This document shows positions 1 to 8,395 of a stretch of DNA of 19,136 nt, one piece after another; positions within the stretch are counted from its first letter, which is position 1, and each line of letters starts with the position of its first letter. The position numbers and the translations under genes are program-made. The stretch is from Crenarchaeota archaeon SCGC AAA471-B05. Lineage in GTDB: Archaea; Thermoproteota; Thermoprotei; Gearchaeales; Gearchaeaceae. The DNA lies in the NCBI GenBank assembly GCA_000380705.1, contig AQYM01000026.1, forward strand, positions 29,049-48,184, given 5' to 3'. Under the pieces are notes generated by a model. That model searched no databases. It had not been told where the DNA came from and was given only the letters and a program-made list of their open reading frames with translations.

Positions 1-2
1 CA

Positions 3-1067
3 TTAACTTTTTCTTTCAAAAAGTAAATAATCAAGTTTCATTTTTATTTTTTCAGGATTTTTTGTAGAAAAATACCAATCGATCGTTTTCATTAATCCTT
101 CTCTATAGCTTACCTTAGGTTCCCACCCCAGTAATTTTCTGGCTAAAGTTAAATCTGCAGCTCTAGACATTACACCTACAGGTTTTGTTAAATCATAAAC
201 AATTTTACTAGGTCTCCAATTAATTGTCTCAAAAATCATTTCAGCTAATTCATTGATAGTTATGCTATCCTCTCTTCCAGCGTTTACTGCAGTGCCATCT
301 TCAATTTTTTCACAGGCTAAAATTAAAGCATCTATTATATCGTCTATATATGTATAATTCCTTTTTTGTTTACCGTTGCCCCAAATTACAAATGGGTCCA
401 TTCTTATGAAAGCTTTAGCTATTAAAGCTATAACAGAGTGTGTTTCATTTTCTCTGGGCCCATAAGCTGTAAATATTCTAACAGAAGATGTTTTCATCCC
501 ATATTGTTTATGATAAGCTTTTAAAGCCATTTCTCCCATTAGCTTGCTCCAGCCGTATTCCAAATCTGCATTGGCTTTACCGTAGGTAAACGGGTCAGCA
601 TCTTCTTCTTTTAACCTATAATTTCCTTCAGGATCTTCTTGTAAATGAACTGGATAAACACAAGCAGAACTTGCATAGCATATTCTTTCTACATTATTTT
701 TACATGCTTGTTCAAAAACAAGCTGGTCTATTATCATTCCAGTACAAACATCTGCAGGATGTGTAGCTATATATCCTCTTCCTCCATGAACTGCAGCTAA
801 ATGGAATACGATATCCACGTCTTTTACTACCTTTTTTACAAATCTAATGTCCTTTAAATCTCCCACGTAAACTTTCAAATTTGCTTCTTTACTTATATAT
901 TCTCCTTTAGATATTTTCAAAAATTTATATTGTAAATTTTCCCATTTACCGCTTGAAAAATTATCAGCTACTATTACTTCAGATCCTTCTCTTATTAACC
1001 TATCTACTAAATGACTTCCTATAAAAGATGCCCCTCCTGTAACAAGAACTTTTTTATTTTTATACAT
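3..1067 (-). CDS. NAD-dependent sugar-nucleotide epimerase/dehydratase (extended SDR)
   Basis: A 354-aa extended short-chain dehydrogenase/reductase, the family that epimerises or dehydrates NDP-sugars with bound NAD. The N-terminal Rossmann loop reads VTGGASFIGSHL (residues 9-20; Ser14 replaces the usual Gly of GGAGFIG). The catalytic dyad is Y171-x3-K175 (YGWSK). The active-site strand is YASSACVYP (131-139) with Cys136, and HLAAVHGGRGYI lies at 89-100. SSAC plus a GG-x-G loop is the pattern known from GDP-mannose 3,5-epimerases, so a GME-like reaction is possible, but UDP-sugar 4-epimerase or dehydratase activity is not excluded. Its ATG overlaps the end of the upstream epimerase gene by 8 bp, making it the last visible gene of the glycan operon. 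The stop codon lies at 3-5, so the gene is complete. Confidence 0.88.
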   Translation of the reverse strand: MYKNKKVLVTGGASFIGSHLVDRLIREGSEVIVADNFSSGKWENLQYKFLKISKGEYISKEANLKVYVGDLKDIRFVKKVVKDVDIVFHLAAVHGGRGYIATHPADVCTGMIIDQLVFEQACKNNVERICYASSACVYPVHLQEDPEGNYRLKEEDADPFTYGKANADLEYGWSKLMGEMALKAYHKQYGMKTSSVRIFTAYGPRENETHSVIALIAKAFIRMDPFVIWGNGKQKRNYTYIDDIIDALILACEKIEDGTAVNAGREDSITINELAEMIFETINWRPSKIVYDLTKPVGVMSRAADLTLARKLLGWEPKVSYREGLMKTIDWYFSTKNPEKIKMKLDYLLFERKS

Positions 1068-2043
1068 TGTTTAATTTTTTATAAGCCCAATCAATTGTTC
1101 TTTTCAACCCTTCTTCTAGTTTGGTTTTAGGCATCCAGTTAAGTTTTTCCTTCATTTTTGTTATATCTGCACAGTATCCTTTAACTCCTACAATTCCTGT
1201 AAGATCGTATTCTATTTTTATTTCCTTTCCTAATATTTTAATGATTTTTAATGCAACTTCGTTTATTGTTACAACTTCATTACTTCCTAGATTTATAGGT
1301 TCAGCATCATTAGCTTTAATCATACATCTAAGAAGACCTTCTACGCAATCTTGAACATATAGGAATGCTCTTTGTTGACTTCCATCTCCTAAAATTATAA
1401 ATCTTTCCTTTGGATACATTATTGCCTTTCTTATAAGTGAAGGTATAACATGGGCCCATCTTAAATCTAAATTTTCATTTTCTCCGTATGCATTAAATAT
1501 TCTAGGAACTGAACATTTTAATCCGTAATCTTTATAATAAGATTTACATGCTATTTCTCCCAATATTTTTGCCCAACCATACGTTGTTGGAGGGTTTGCA
1601 GGATAAGCATCTTCTTCTTTAAATATATTCAATCCGTTTGTTTTATTTCTGTAAACGCAAGCCGAGCTTGTGAACAAAAATCCTTTAACATCATTTTTCC
1701 TTGATGCTTCAAGCATATTCAATGTCATAATAACAGAAGGAGTTAACTGTTCAACGTTTACCTTTGAAATATAATGAATTCCACCCACAGATGAAGCTAA
1801 ATGGAATACGTAATCCACTCCTTGACTAACTTTTATACAGTTATTTAAATCTGTTAAATCTAATTTGTAAAATTTTATATCATCAATTATATCGCTTAAA
1901 TTTTCCATACTCCCTCTGGAAAGATTATCAGCTACTATAACGTTTGCTCCTATTTCTACCAATTTTTTAGCTAAATTTGAACCTATAAATCCAGCTCCTC
2001 CCGTAACTAAAACATTGGCTTCCCTAAATTCCTTAAAATCCAT
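1060..2043 (-). CDS. NAD-dependent sugar-nucleotide epimerase/dehydratase (extended SDR), second copy
   Basis: A 327-aa extended SDR. The Rossmann motif VTGGAGFIGSNL is at residues 13-24, the active-site strand FTSSACVY at 124-131 (Cys129), and the Y-x3-K dyad at Y155/K159 (YGWAK). HLASSVGGIHYI (81-92) parallels the HLAAVHGGRGYI loop of the next gene, so the two are probably distant paralogues working on related nucleotide sugars. Its 3' end overlaps the next gene by 8 bp. A gap of about 33 bp separates it from the GT4 gene upstream, consistent with one transcript. The substrate cannot be told from sequence; GDP- or UDP-hexose is likely because the neighbours are glycosyltransferases. Confidence 0.88.
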   Translation of the reverse strand: MDFKEFREANVLVTGGAGFIGSNLAKKLVEIGANVIVADNLSRGSMENLSDIIDDIKFYKLDLTDLNNCIKVSQGVDYVFHLASSVGGIHYISKVNVEQLTPSVIMTLNMLEASRKNDVKGFLFTSSACVYRNKTNGLNIFKEEDAYPANPPTTYGWAKILGEIACKSYYKDYGLKCSVPRIFNAYGENENLDLRWAHVIPSLIRKAIMYPKERFIILGDGSQQRAFLYVQDCVEGLLRCMIKANDAEPINLGSNEVVTINEVALKIIKILGKEIKIEYDLTGIVGVKGYCADITKMKEKLNWMPKTKLEEGLKRTIDWAYKKLNNV

Positions 2044-2076
2044 TTTAATTATCTTATCTTATTAGCTTAAATGCTT

Positions 2077-3258
2077 TTATTTAAAGACCTCTTTTATACT
2101 TTCTTTAAGTATTTTTTCTGAAAAGTATTCATCCAAAATCGTAAGATTCCTTTGTCTATATTGCTTTAATATCTCTTTCTTGTTAAGTAGTTCAATTAAA
2201 AATGAAGCTATTTCTTCGTATTTAACTTCTTCAAATACAAAACCCACTTCCTTTTCCTTTGCAAATTTTGCCAAGTATCCCTTTGCTATTATTAACAAAG
2301 GTTTTCCAAATCTTAAATATTCAACAAATTTTATCGGAAATGATGCATCTGGAAAAATGGAATCTCTTAATGGTAAAACAAGCACAGTTGAACGACACAT
2401 TTCCTTTAAATATTCTTTATAAGGTAGTTGTTCGTTTATTATTTTTACATTTTTTAAATTATTTCTTTTTACCAAATATTCCAAAATTTCGTACATTTCT
2501 CCTTGACCTCTTATTACAAACTCGATTTTATCATTATTGATTAGTTTGGCGATCTTTATGATAGAAATTAAATCGTAATTTTTACCTAAATTTCCTGAAT
2601 AAATAATACTTAATTTATCATCGTCAATTTCATCGCAATTGTATTTCTCAGTTATGTTGGGCAAAATTTTTATTTTATCTGGATTTATCTCGTATTTTTC
2701 TACTATAAAATTTTTCATCGCATCAGTTAGTACAGTTATTTTATCGCTTATCAAATAAACAGTTTTAGCCAAGAGTTTCCCAATTTTAAAAATTAAACTG
2801 TTATATTTTGTATAACCTGTGTTAACCAGAGCCTCAGGCCAAAGATCTGTAATATCGCTTATTAATTTAGCTCTGTAAAAAATTTTGTATACAAATCCTG
2901 ATAACGAAGAAAATATCCTTTGACTAAAGGCCCAGATATAATCTACTTTACTTAAAAGAAATAAAGGAAAAAGGGAAGTTAAAGTAAATGAAATATATAA
3001 TATTAATCTTCTGTGCAATCCTTCATGTTTCAAAGAAGGAATATAAACTCTTATTATTTTAATTCTCTTACCTTTTTCTATTGTTATTGGCTTTAACTTA
3101 TAACCCTTTCTATTTCCGTATGGGTAATGGGGTAAAGTTGTAATTAAAATTACTTCGTATCCTAGATTTATTAAAGTCTTTATGCAATTCTTTAATCTAA
3201 TTACATCCCCGTTTAAATCTGGAAGCCAATATTGTGAAATTATGCATATTTTTTTCAT
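2077..3258 (-). CDS. Glycosyltransferase family 4 (GT-B fold)
   Basis: A 393-aa GT-B glycosyltransferase similar to WcaI/WbuB-type group 1 transferases. The N-terminal acceptor domain opens with ISQYWLPDLNGDVIRLKNC (residues 7-25) and contains DLWPEAL (138-144). The donor domain begins at YSGNLGKNYDL (220-230). The nucleotide-sugar-binding segment is FPIKFVEYLRFGKPLL (307-322), equivalent to the E-x7-E region. A hydrophobic stretch at about 85-103 may sit in the membrane. Its ATG overlaps the TGA of the upstream GT2 gene (ATGA, 3255-3258), implying translational coupling. It probably adds one sugar to a lipid-linked or surface glycan; donor and acceptor are unknown. Confidence 0.88.
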   Translation of the reverse strand: MKKICIISQYWLPDLNGDVIRLKNCIKTLINLGYEVILITTLPHYPYGNRKGYKLKPITIEKGKRIKIIRVYIPSLKHEGLHRRLILYISFTLTSLFPLFLLSKVDYIWAFSQRIFSSLSGFVYKIFYRAKLISDITDLWPEALVNTGYTKYNSLIFKIGKLLAKTVYLISDKITVLTDAMKNFIVEKYEINPDKIKILPNITEKYNCDEIDDDKLSIIYSGNLGKNYDLISIIKIAKLINNDKIEFVIRGQGEMYEILEYLVKRNNLKNVKIINEQLPYKEYLKEMCRSTVLVLPLRDSIFPDASFPIKFVEYLRFGKPLLIIAKGYLAKFAKEKEVGFVFEEVKYEEIASFLIELLNKKEILKQYRQRNLTILDEYFSEKILKESIKEVFK

Positions 3259-4133
3259 TTATAAATTTCTTCCCTTATCAATGAAACGAGGATAAATATT
3301 AGCAATCCAGTTGTAGCTAAAATTACGGAAATAATTAAGCTTATTCCAGATATTATAAGTAAATTTGTAGGTAATTGTCTTGTGCTATTAAAGTAGTCTA
3401 TTACTAATATTGCAAAAATTATGGAAATTAACAAAAATATAAAAGAAGGTATTCCGAATAAAATTAGAGGATGTCTTATTGAATGTCTTTTTAAAATAGT
3501 AAATAAAACGTCTAAGCCATGAAAAATAGGATTAGTTTTTGAAGGTTTTGGAACGTTGTAGTGAACATTTATAGGTATCTCTATAACTTTTAAATTTTTA
3601 TCCAAAGCTTTCATTAAAATCTCTGAATCGACTCCATATCCCATTTCTGAAGGAATTAAGTCCTTTAAAACTTCTTTTCTATAAGCTCTAAAACCGCATT
3701 GTGAATCGGTATATTTTTTATTTGTAATAACGTTTAATATTTTATTACCAAATTTTCTATATCCTGGCATTTCCTTTGTTGTTAAGTTTAAAAATCTCGA
3801 ACCAATAACTACATCAGCGTTATGTTCAATTAGTGTATTTATAAAAACAGGTATCAAATCTGGGTCATGTTGCATATCAGCATCTAAAGTTATTACAATA
3901 TCAGCATCTTCATTTAAAGCCTTTTTAAATAGCTCCGATAAGCAATATCCTTTACCATAATTTTTTTCATTTTTTATAATTTCTACTCCTAAACTTTTGG
4001 CTATATCATAGGTCATATCTTTTGATCCATCATCGCAAACGATTATTTTATCAACATACTTCCTGGTTTTCAATATAACTTTAGCTATTGTAGCTTCTTC
4101 ATTATAAGCAGGAATTAAAGCGATTACTTTCAT
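3255..4133 (-). CDS. Membrane-anchored glycosyltransferase family 2 (dolichol-phosphate-sugar synthase-like)
   Basis: A 292-aa GT-A glycosyltransferase. The nucleotide-binding start is ALIPAYNEEATI (5-16), VCDDGSKD follows at 32-39, the metal-binding DxD is D84-A-D86 in TLDADMQHDPDL, and SQCGFRAYRKEVL (144-156) is typical of Dpm1-like enzymes. Two C-terminal membrane helices (about 225-246 and 257-286) anchor it. Such proteins commonly load a sugar onto a polyprenyl or dolichyl phosphate for archaeal N-glycosylation or lipid glycosylation. It is the first gene of the minus-strand glycan operon, with a TATA-like box about 26 nt upstream. It overlaps the following GT4 gene by 4 bp. Confidence 0.9.
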   Translation of the reverse strand: MKVIALIPAYNEEATIAKVILKTRKYVDKIIVCDDGSKDMTYDIAKSLGVEIIKNEKNYGKGYCLSELFKKALNEDADIVITLDADMQHDPDLIPVFINTLIEHNADVVIGSRFLNLTTKEMPGYRKFGNKILNVITNKKYTDSQCGFRAYRKEVLKDLIPSEMGYGVDSEILMKALDKNLKVIEIPINVHYNVPKPSKTNPIFHGLDVLFTILKRHSIRHPLILFGIPSFIFLLISIIFAILVIDYFNSTRQLPTNLLIISGISLIISVILATTGLLIFILVSLIREEIYK

Positions 4134-4153
4134 TCAAAAAATAAGTTTATTAA

Positions 4154-4165
4154 AAAAATATAAAC
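4154..4165 (-). promoter_or_regulatory. TATA-like promoter of the glycan operon
   Basis: Read on the minus strand this is GTTTATATTTTT, about 26 nt before the ATG of the GT2 gene (4133). That is the archaeal TATA spacing for a leaderless transcript. It lies directly after the stop codon of the CPBP gene, so the glycan operon can start independently of it. Confidence 0.55.
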
Positions 4166-5110
4166 TTAGCTGGCAAAAAATATAGCTATTAAATATAAAG
4201 TTACGTTACCAGAAAAGTGTGCAGATATAGGAGTAACAAGACTGTCATGAAAATAAGCAAACAGACCAAATACTAATCCTGCTCCATAAGCTAAAATTAC
4301 TTCCCAAGGATTTAGCCAACCTGAGTGCATTAAACCAAATATTAAAGAAGCTAAAAATATTGCATGAGGCTTAGGTATAATTTTTTCAAGATATGTTTGA
4401 AACATACCACGGAAAAGAATTTCTTCTGCAAATCCTACTAAAATCATAACAAAAATAACGTAAAGAATGACCTGTAATAAATTTTCGAATAATGTAATCT
4501 TTAATTTTAAAACGTAATATTCAGTAATACCAATAAAAATTCCTACAATTAGCCCTATTATTATTTGTAATAATAGGCTTGAATTTCCTTTATACAATCT
4601 TATATCTTCATTGGGTATTTTTCTTATGTATAAATAAATTACTATTGTTATTAATAAAAAGGAGTATAATATTATCATTGAATAAGCTGAAATTAAAAAT
4701 TGACTTGGAAAGGCTACAAGTACTGTTCTGCTAATCAAAATTAAAGCCACGGATTCAAAAAGAATTTTAAGATTTTTATTCCTTGAAAAGTTAGTAAATA
4801 AAGGTAAAAATATTATAAGCAATATATTAAGTATAAGTCCATACATGACGTATAACGATATTAAAAGTAATTCTTCAATTAATATTATTATTGTAATAAA
4901 AGATATCAATAAATATATTTTTATTTTATCTTTTATTACAATAAATATAAAAAAAAGACTTAATAATGTAAAAGAGATTATAGATATAAAATGTAAGAAT
5001 AAGGAATATGGAATAAATAAAATTAAAATATAATAATAAAATGAAAAAAATATTAGGGAAAATAAAAAAAGATTTACTGTACTTCTTATTATACTTAAAC
5101 TATCTTCCAT
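4166..5110 (-). CDS. CPBP-family intramembrane metalloprotease (CAAX protease / Abi-like)
   Basis: A 314-aa, very hydrophobic protein with roughly eight membrane helices. The CPBP motifs are in order: motif 1 FAEEILFRGMF (E229, E230, R234), motif 2 FGLMHSG (F258-x3-H262), motif 3 SAHFSGN (H298-x3-N302). These residues form the glutamate/histidine active site of the Rce1-like family, so the protein is predicted to be an active membrane protease. Archaeal members are mostly of unknown substrate; relatives process prenylated proteins or give immunity to bacteriocin-like peptides. The N-terminal 110 residues are a poorly conserved hydrophobic extension. Only 4 bp separate it from the upstream membrane-protein gene, so the two are probably co-transcribed. 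Confidence 0.88.
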   Translation of the reverse strand: MEDSLSIIRSTVNLFLFSLIFFSFYYYILILFIPYSLFLHFISIISFTLLSLFFIFIVIKDKIKIYLLISFITIIILIEELLLISLYVMYGLILNILLIIFLPLFTNFSRNKNLKILFESVALILISRTVLVAFPSQFLISAYSMIILYSFLLITIVIYLYIRKIPNEDIRLYKGNSSLLLQIIIGLIVGIFIGITEYYVLKLKITLFENLLQVILYVIFVMILVGFAEEILFRGMFQTYLEKIIPKPHAIFLASLIFGLMHSGWLNPWEVILAYGAGLVFGLFAYFHDSLVTPISAHFSGNVTLYLIAIFFAS

Positions 5111-5114
5111 AAAG

Positions 5115-5819
5115 TTATGTTCCGGTTACTATTACTATAGCTTTTAACGTAATTATTGTAAAGAAAATTAAAGCAAGTATTATACCCATTGGTAATAATG
5201 TATTTCTTATTTCAAAATATTTCCTTTTAACATTTCCATAACTTTGGTGGGTAATTTCTAGATAAATTAATAAACCTATTGTAGTGATACTTAATAATAT
5301 TTGAGCTATGTATAATGCATTAAGCAAAGTATTATAATAAGTTTCAGCATATACGGTAGTTAAAGTTATGCTGCCTAAAACTGTACTTCCCAGTATTGTA
5401 GACCCTAAAACTGTACTTCCCAGTATTGTAGACCCTAAAACTGTACTTCCCAGTATTGTAGACCCCAAAATAGTTGATAAACCTACAAGTTGTGCTGGAG
5501 GAATAAATATGGAAATTATTATAGCAATAATTGAAATTACTATCAATCCTAGTCTTATTTTATCCATGACAGTAAGAATATTATAACTTAAGGCTATATA
5601 AATCTTACGGTATTTATATTTTTCTATTTTTTTAGCTTCTCCGAGATTCTCAATTGTTCCTATTGTATTTTTAATTAGAAAACTATAGCCTTTATAAGCT
5701 AGTATTATAAAAATTTGATTTCGCATTGAACTAATTCTAAATAAAAGCCCTATTAGAAAACCTAGTCCTACAGATATTGCGTATCCCACCAAGATGCTTA
5801 ATAAAAATAAATATAACAA
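5115..5819 (-). CDS. Membrane protein of unknown function with LGST pentapeptide repeats
   Basis: A 234-aa membrane protein that I do not recognise. Membrane helices are predicted at about 3-27, 88-107, 165-187 and 207-230, with a basic stretch at 43-89. Between helices 2 and 3, residues 115-150 are repeats of L-G-S-T-I/V, encoded by exact 30-bp tandem DNA repeats. The start used is TTG at 5817-5819; the frame is open further upstream into a repeat relic, so the start is uncertain. It precedes the CPBP protease gene by 4 bp; a functional partnership (substrate or partner of the protease) is only a guess from operon position. Confidence 0.72.
   Translation of the reverse strand: MLYLFLLSILVGYAISVGLGFLIGLLFRISSMRNQIFIILAYKGYSFLIKNTIGTIENLGEAKKIEKYKYRKIYIALSYNILTVMDKIRLGLIVISIIAIIISIFIPPAQLVGLSTILGSTILGSTVLGSTILGSTVLGSTILGSTVLGSITLTTVYAETYYNTLLNALYIAQILLSITTIGLLIYLEITHQSYGNVKRKYFEIRNTLLPMGIILALIFFTIITLKAIVIVTGT
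5374..5463. repeat. Three exact 30-bp tandem repeats inside a membrane-protein gene
   Basis: The unit starting CCTAAAACTGTACTTCCCAG occurs three times without change at 5374-5403, 5404-5433 and 5434-5463, followed by a partial diverged unit. Each unit is ten codons (GSTILGSTVL), so gain or loss of units keeps the frame. Identity at the DNA level, including synonymous sites, points to recent expansion by slippage or unequal exchange. Confidence 0.93.
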
Positions 5820-5823
5820 TAAA

Positions 5824-5882
5824 GAGATATAGCTACAAATCGATAAGGAAAATCTAGCTATTTATGATGAGAGAATGTCAGT
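5824..5882 (+). repeat. Relic of IS200/IS605-like (TnpB-type) 3' end, copy A
   Basis: GATATAGCTACAAAT followed 30-40 nt later by GAGAGAATGTCAG matches the order in the copies at 8599-8657, 10221-10283 and 18171-18226. In the shared frame it reads R-D-I-A-T-N-R. It lies directly upstream of the TTG start of the membrane-protein gene, so it probably supplies or has replaced its promoter region. Diverged and short; the assignment rests on comparison with the other copies. Confidence 0.5.
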
Positions 5883-6050
5883 TGCAATTTTCATTTGGGC
5901 TGATTAGTTATAAAATATTTTAAAAACATTTAAATTCATCACTGCTTAGATAGTTAGGCTTTAGTTTATTGTCAAAACACTCTTAAAACAACGGTTTTCT
6001 TTCTAATTTTAGGATAAATTATTCAATGAAGAAGATTATTAAATAAAAAA
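5883..6050. other. Intergenic stretch with no recognised feature
   Basis: AT-rich sequence with stop codons in all frames and no convincing promoter, tRNA or structured RNA. It separates the copy A relic from the pseudogene at 6051-6350. Confidence 0.5.
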
Positions 6051-6350
6051 CTAAAGTTGTACTTCTGAAATTTTAGGTTTTACAACGTAATTTTTTCTAA
6101 TTTTTTCAAGAGTGTAAAGGATAATTTGGTTTTTTACTTCATAGAAATTTACTTCATCTCTTGAATATTCTACGTTTGCATTTCCTACTATATTATTTTT
6201 ACAGGATAAGGATTCTAGTTTATATAATAAATGGATCTACGTTTATTTCGATTTCACTAACATTCCTTTGGTTTATAGCCTAAATTGTTAATAAATAAAG
6301 CTCCTTTCACCTTTATTTCGAATATATCTGGAAGTAAAAGCTTATATTTT
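6051..6350 (-). pseudogene. Decayed small gene with two frameshifts
   Basis: Minus-strand reading gives three protein-like segments joined by two frame changes. The first, about 6350-6263, includes LLPDIFEIKVKGALFINNLG. The second, about 6262-6230, reads NVSEIEINVDP. The third, about 6228 to the TAG at 6051, starts LLYKLESLSCKNNIVGNA and ends KPKISEVQL. Together they make about 95 residues with alternating charged and hydrophobic composition, unlike random AT-rich translation. No ATG is in place for the first segment. I do not recognise the family. A chance ORF is possible, but the continuity across shifts favours a dead gene. Confidence 0.42.
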
Positions 6351-6441
6351 AAGTTACGGATAGCTTAATTAATAAAAAATACGCTGGGATAACCAAAAAC
6401 AAACGGGCGACTCTTATGAAGAGAATTGAAAATTGCTCATT

Positions 6442-8262
6442 TTAAAGTACGGTTACCGATTTTGCCAAATTCCTTGGTTTATCAGGATCAAGTCCTTTTA
6501 GTACTGAAGAATAGTAAGCTAATAGTTGTAAAGGTAAAATATAAAGAATTGGTGTTATTATGCTATTCATTTTCGGCATACCTATGAAAATATTACTTAA
6601 AGATTTAATTTCCTCATCATCTTCCTCTGCTAAAGTAATTATTTCAGCTCCTCTTGTCTTCATTTCCATCATGTTTCCTATTATTTGTTTCCTTGTTTCA
6701 TCCTTTGGAGCTATAAAAATAATGGGTACTCCTTCTTCTATTAAGCTTATTGGGCCATGTTTTGATTCTCCTGCAGGATAGGCTGTTGAAGGGATATATG
6801 CTATTTCCAAAAGTTTTAATCTTCCTTCCAAAGCTGTGCCATAATTTAAACCTCTAGCCAAAAAGAATACGTGATTTTTATTTATTATCCTTTTTGCAAC
6901 TTCCTTTATTTCTTTGCTTTTTTCCCTTAAAATTTTACCTGCTAAAAAAGGTATTTCGTTAAGAGCTTCTTTAATTTCATCCATTTCATATTGTGAAATT
7001 TTTCCTCTTTTTTTAGCCAAATTTAATGCTAAAAGTAAATGGATAATTAACTGTGATGTATAAGTTTTAGTAGCTGCAACCCCTATTTCAGGTCCTGATT
7101 GTTGTAAAACGTAAGCTCTGGCAACCCTTGTTAATGTAGAACCTATTACGTTACAAATTGCCAATATAGTACATGCTCTTTTTCTAGCAAAATCTACTGC
7201 ATTTAAAACGTCAGCTGTTTCTCCTGATTGTGAAACAAATAAAATAGTCGTGTTAATATCTATCGATGAACCATAATTCTCTATAAATTCAGAAGCTATA
7301 ACAGGAATAGTTGTCACAGTAGCCAATTTTGAATAGTAATATGAGCCTACTACACATGAATGATACGATGTTCCTGCACCTACTAAAAAAACTTTATCAG
7401 CTTTATCCATATAATCTGAAATTAGCTCTAAGTAAATTTTTTGTGCATTTAAAGACCATCTCATGGAAGTTTCTTGTTCCATTATTTCCTTTAACATATA
7501 ATGATCGTAACCTTCCTTACTGGCTTGTTCCAAATTCCAATTTAAAAATATAGGTTTTCTGTTTACCTTCGTTCCACTTCCCAGTTTATATATTTCATAT
7601 CCTTCAAGTGAAATTATAGCTATTTCATTATCTTCTAAAGGAATACACTCCTTAGTTTTATCTATAAATGCTATTGCATCAGAAGAAGCAAAATTAAAAT
7701 CTTTTCCTTTTCCCAATAATAAAGGAGCACCGTTTTTTGCAAGAAAAATTTTATCTGGTTCATAGGTAGAAATTACAGAAATTGCATAGGAGCCTTGTAA
7801 TCTTTTGATAGCTTCTATAAAAGCTTCTTTAAAATTTTTAAATACTTTGTAATATTCTTCAATTAAATGTGCAATTACTTCTGTATCTGTTTTTGAAACA
7901 AATTTATGATTAAGCTGTTCAAGTTCTTGTTTAAGCTCTAAAAAATTCTCAATTATTCCATTATGTACTATTGCTATATTTCCATTACAATCCAAATGTG
8001 GATGGGCGTTTATTTTTGAAGGAGCTCCATGTGTAGCCCATCTTGTATGTGCTATTCCTATATTTCCCTTTAGTTCATCGAGGTTTAATTTTTGATGAAT
8101 TTCATCTATTTTACCTTTGTCCTTTTTAACATGTATTTTTCCTTCATATATAGTAGCTATTCCAGCTGAATCATAACCACCATATTCCAATCTTTTTAAA
8201 CCAATCCTTAATATAGGAGCAATATCTCCTTCTTTAATAATACCTGCAAAAATTCTACACAT
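6442..8262 (-). CDS. glmS: Glutamine-fructose-6-phosphate aminotransferase (isomerizing)
   Basis: GlmS, 606 aa (usual length about 600), makes glucosamine-6-phosphate from fructose-6-phosphate and glutamine, the entry step to UDP-GlcNAc and other amino sugars. The N-terminal class II glutaminase domain has the nucleophile Cys2, YDSAG (30-34), HTRWATHG (72-79), HNGIIEN (100-106) and KTDTEV (124-129). Two SIS domains follow, with VGAGTSYHS, SQSGETADVL and ESKHGPISLIE, and the C-tail DPDKPRNLAKSVTVL. Oddity: the start is MCRIFAG instead of the nearly invariant MCGI-x-G, with Arg3 next to the nucleophile. It is transcribed alone from a leaderless-type promoter and probably supplies amino sugars for the glycan genes downstream. 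Confidence 0.97.
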   Translation of the reverse strand: MCRIFAGIIKEGDIAPILRIGLKRLEYGGYDSAGIATIYEGKIHVKKDKGKIDEIHQKLNLDELKGNIGIAHTRWATHGAPSKINAHPHLDCNGNIAIVHNGIIENFLELKQELEQLNHKFVSKTDTEVIAHLIEEYYKVFKNFKEAFIEAIKRLQGSYAISVISTYEPDKIFLAKNGAPLLLGKGKDFNFASSDAIAFIDKTKECIPLEDNEIAIISLEGYEIYKLGSGTKVNRKPIFLNWNLEQASKEGYDHYMLKEIMEQETSMRWSLNAQKIYLELISDYMDKADKVFLVGAGTSYHSCVVGSYYYSKLATVTTIPVIASEFIENYGSSIDINTTILFVSQSGETADVLNAVDFARKRACTILAICNVIGSTLTRVARAYVLQQSGPEIGVAATKTYTSQLIIHLLLALNLAKKRGKISQYEMDEIKEALNEIPFLAGKILREKSKEIKEVAKRIINKNHVFFLARGLNYGTALEGRLKLLEIAYIPSTAYPAGESKHGPISLIEEGVPIIFIAPKDETRKQIIGNMMEMKTRGAEIITLAEEDDEEIKSLSNIFIGMPKMNSIITPILYILPLQLLAYYSSVLKGLDPDKPRNLAKSVTVL

Positions 8263-8283
8263 GGTTTTTAATTTTATTTAATG

Positions 8284-8294
8284 GTATAAAAATT
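8284..8294 (-). promoter_or_regulatory. TATA-like promoter of glmS
   Basis: The plus-strand GTATAAAAAT reads ATTTTTATAC on the minus strand, centred about 26 nt upstream of the glmS ATG (8262). This fits a leaderless archaeal transcript. Confidence 0.5.
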
Positions 8295-8395
8295 TTAGAA
8301 ATTTCTTAAATAAACTAAAGCTGTTAAAACAGTTTCAGAATAGACTTATTTAAATAAATAGACATTATTCATAATTAATGTTATTGGAGGAGTTT

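Noticed and set aside
5374..5463. Possible short CRISPR array
   Set aside because: The 30-bp units are directly adjacent without spacers and lie in frame inside a coding sequence.
5368..5586. A plus-strand ORF of PKTVLPSIVD repeats
   Set aside because: Antisense shadow of the tandem repeat in the minus-strand membrane-protein gene; no promoter or family features.
5863..5910. ATGATGA followed 29 nt later by CTGA, as in a C/D sRNA
   Set aside because: No C'/D' pair, no terminal stem, and the sequence is explained by alignment with the repeat-family 3' end.
6407..6425. Small hairpin CTCTT-ATG-AAGAG after glmS as a terminator
   Set aside because: A five-pair A/T-rich stem without a following T-run on the minus strand is too weak to call.
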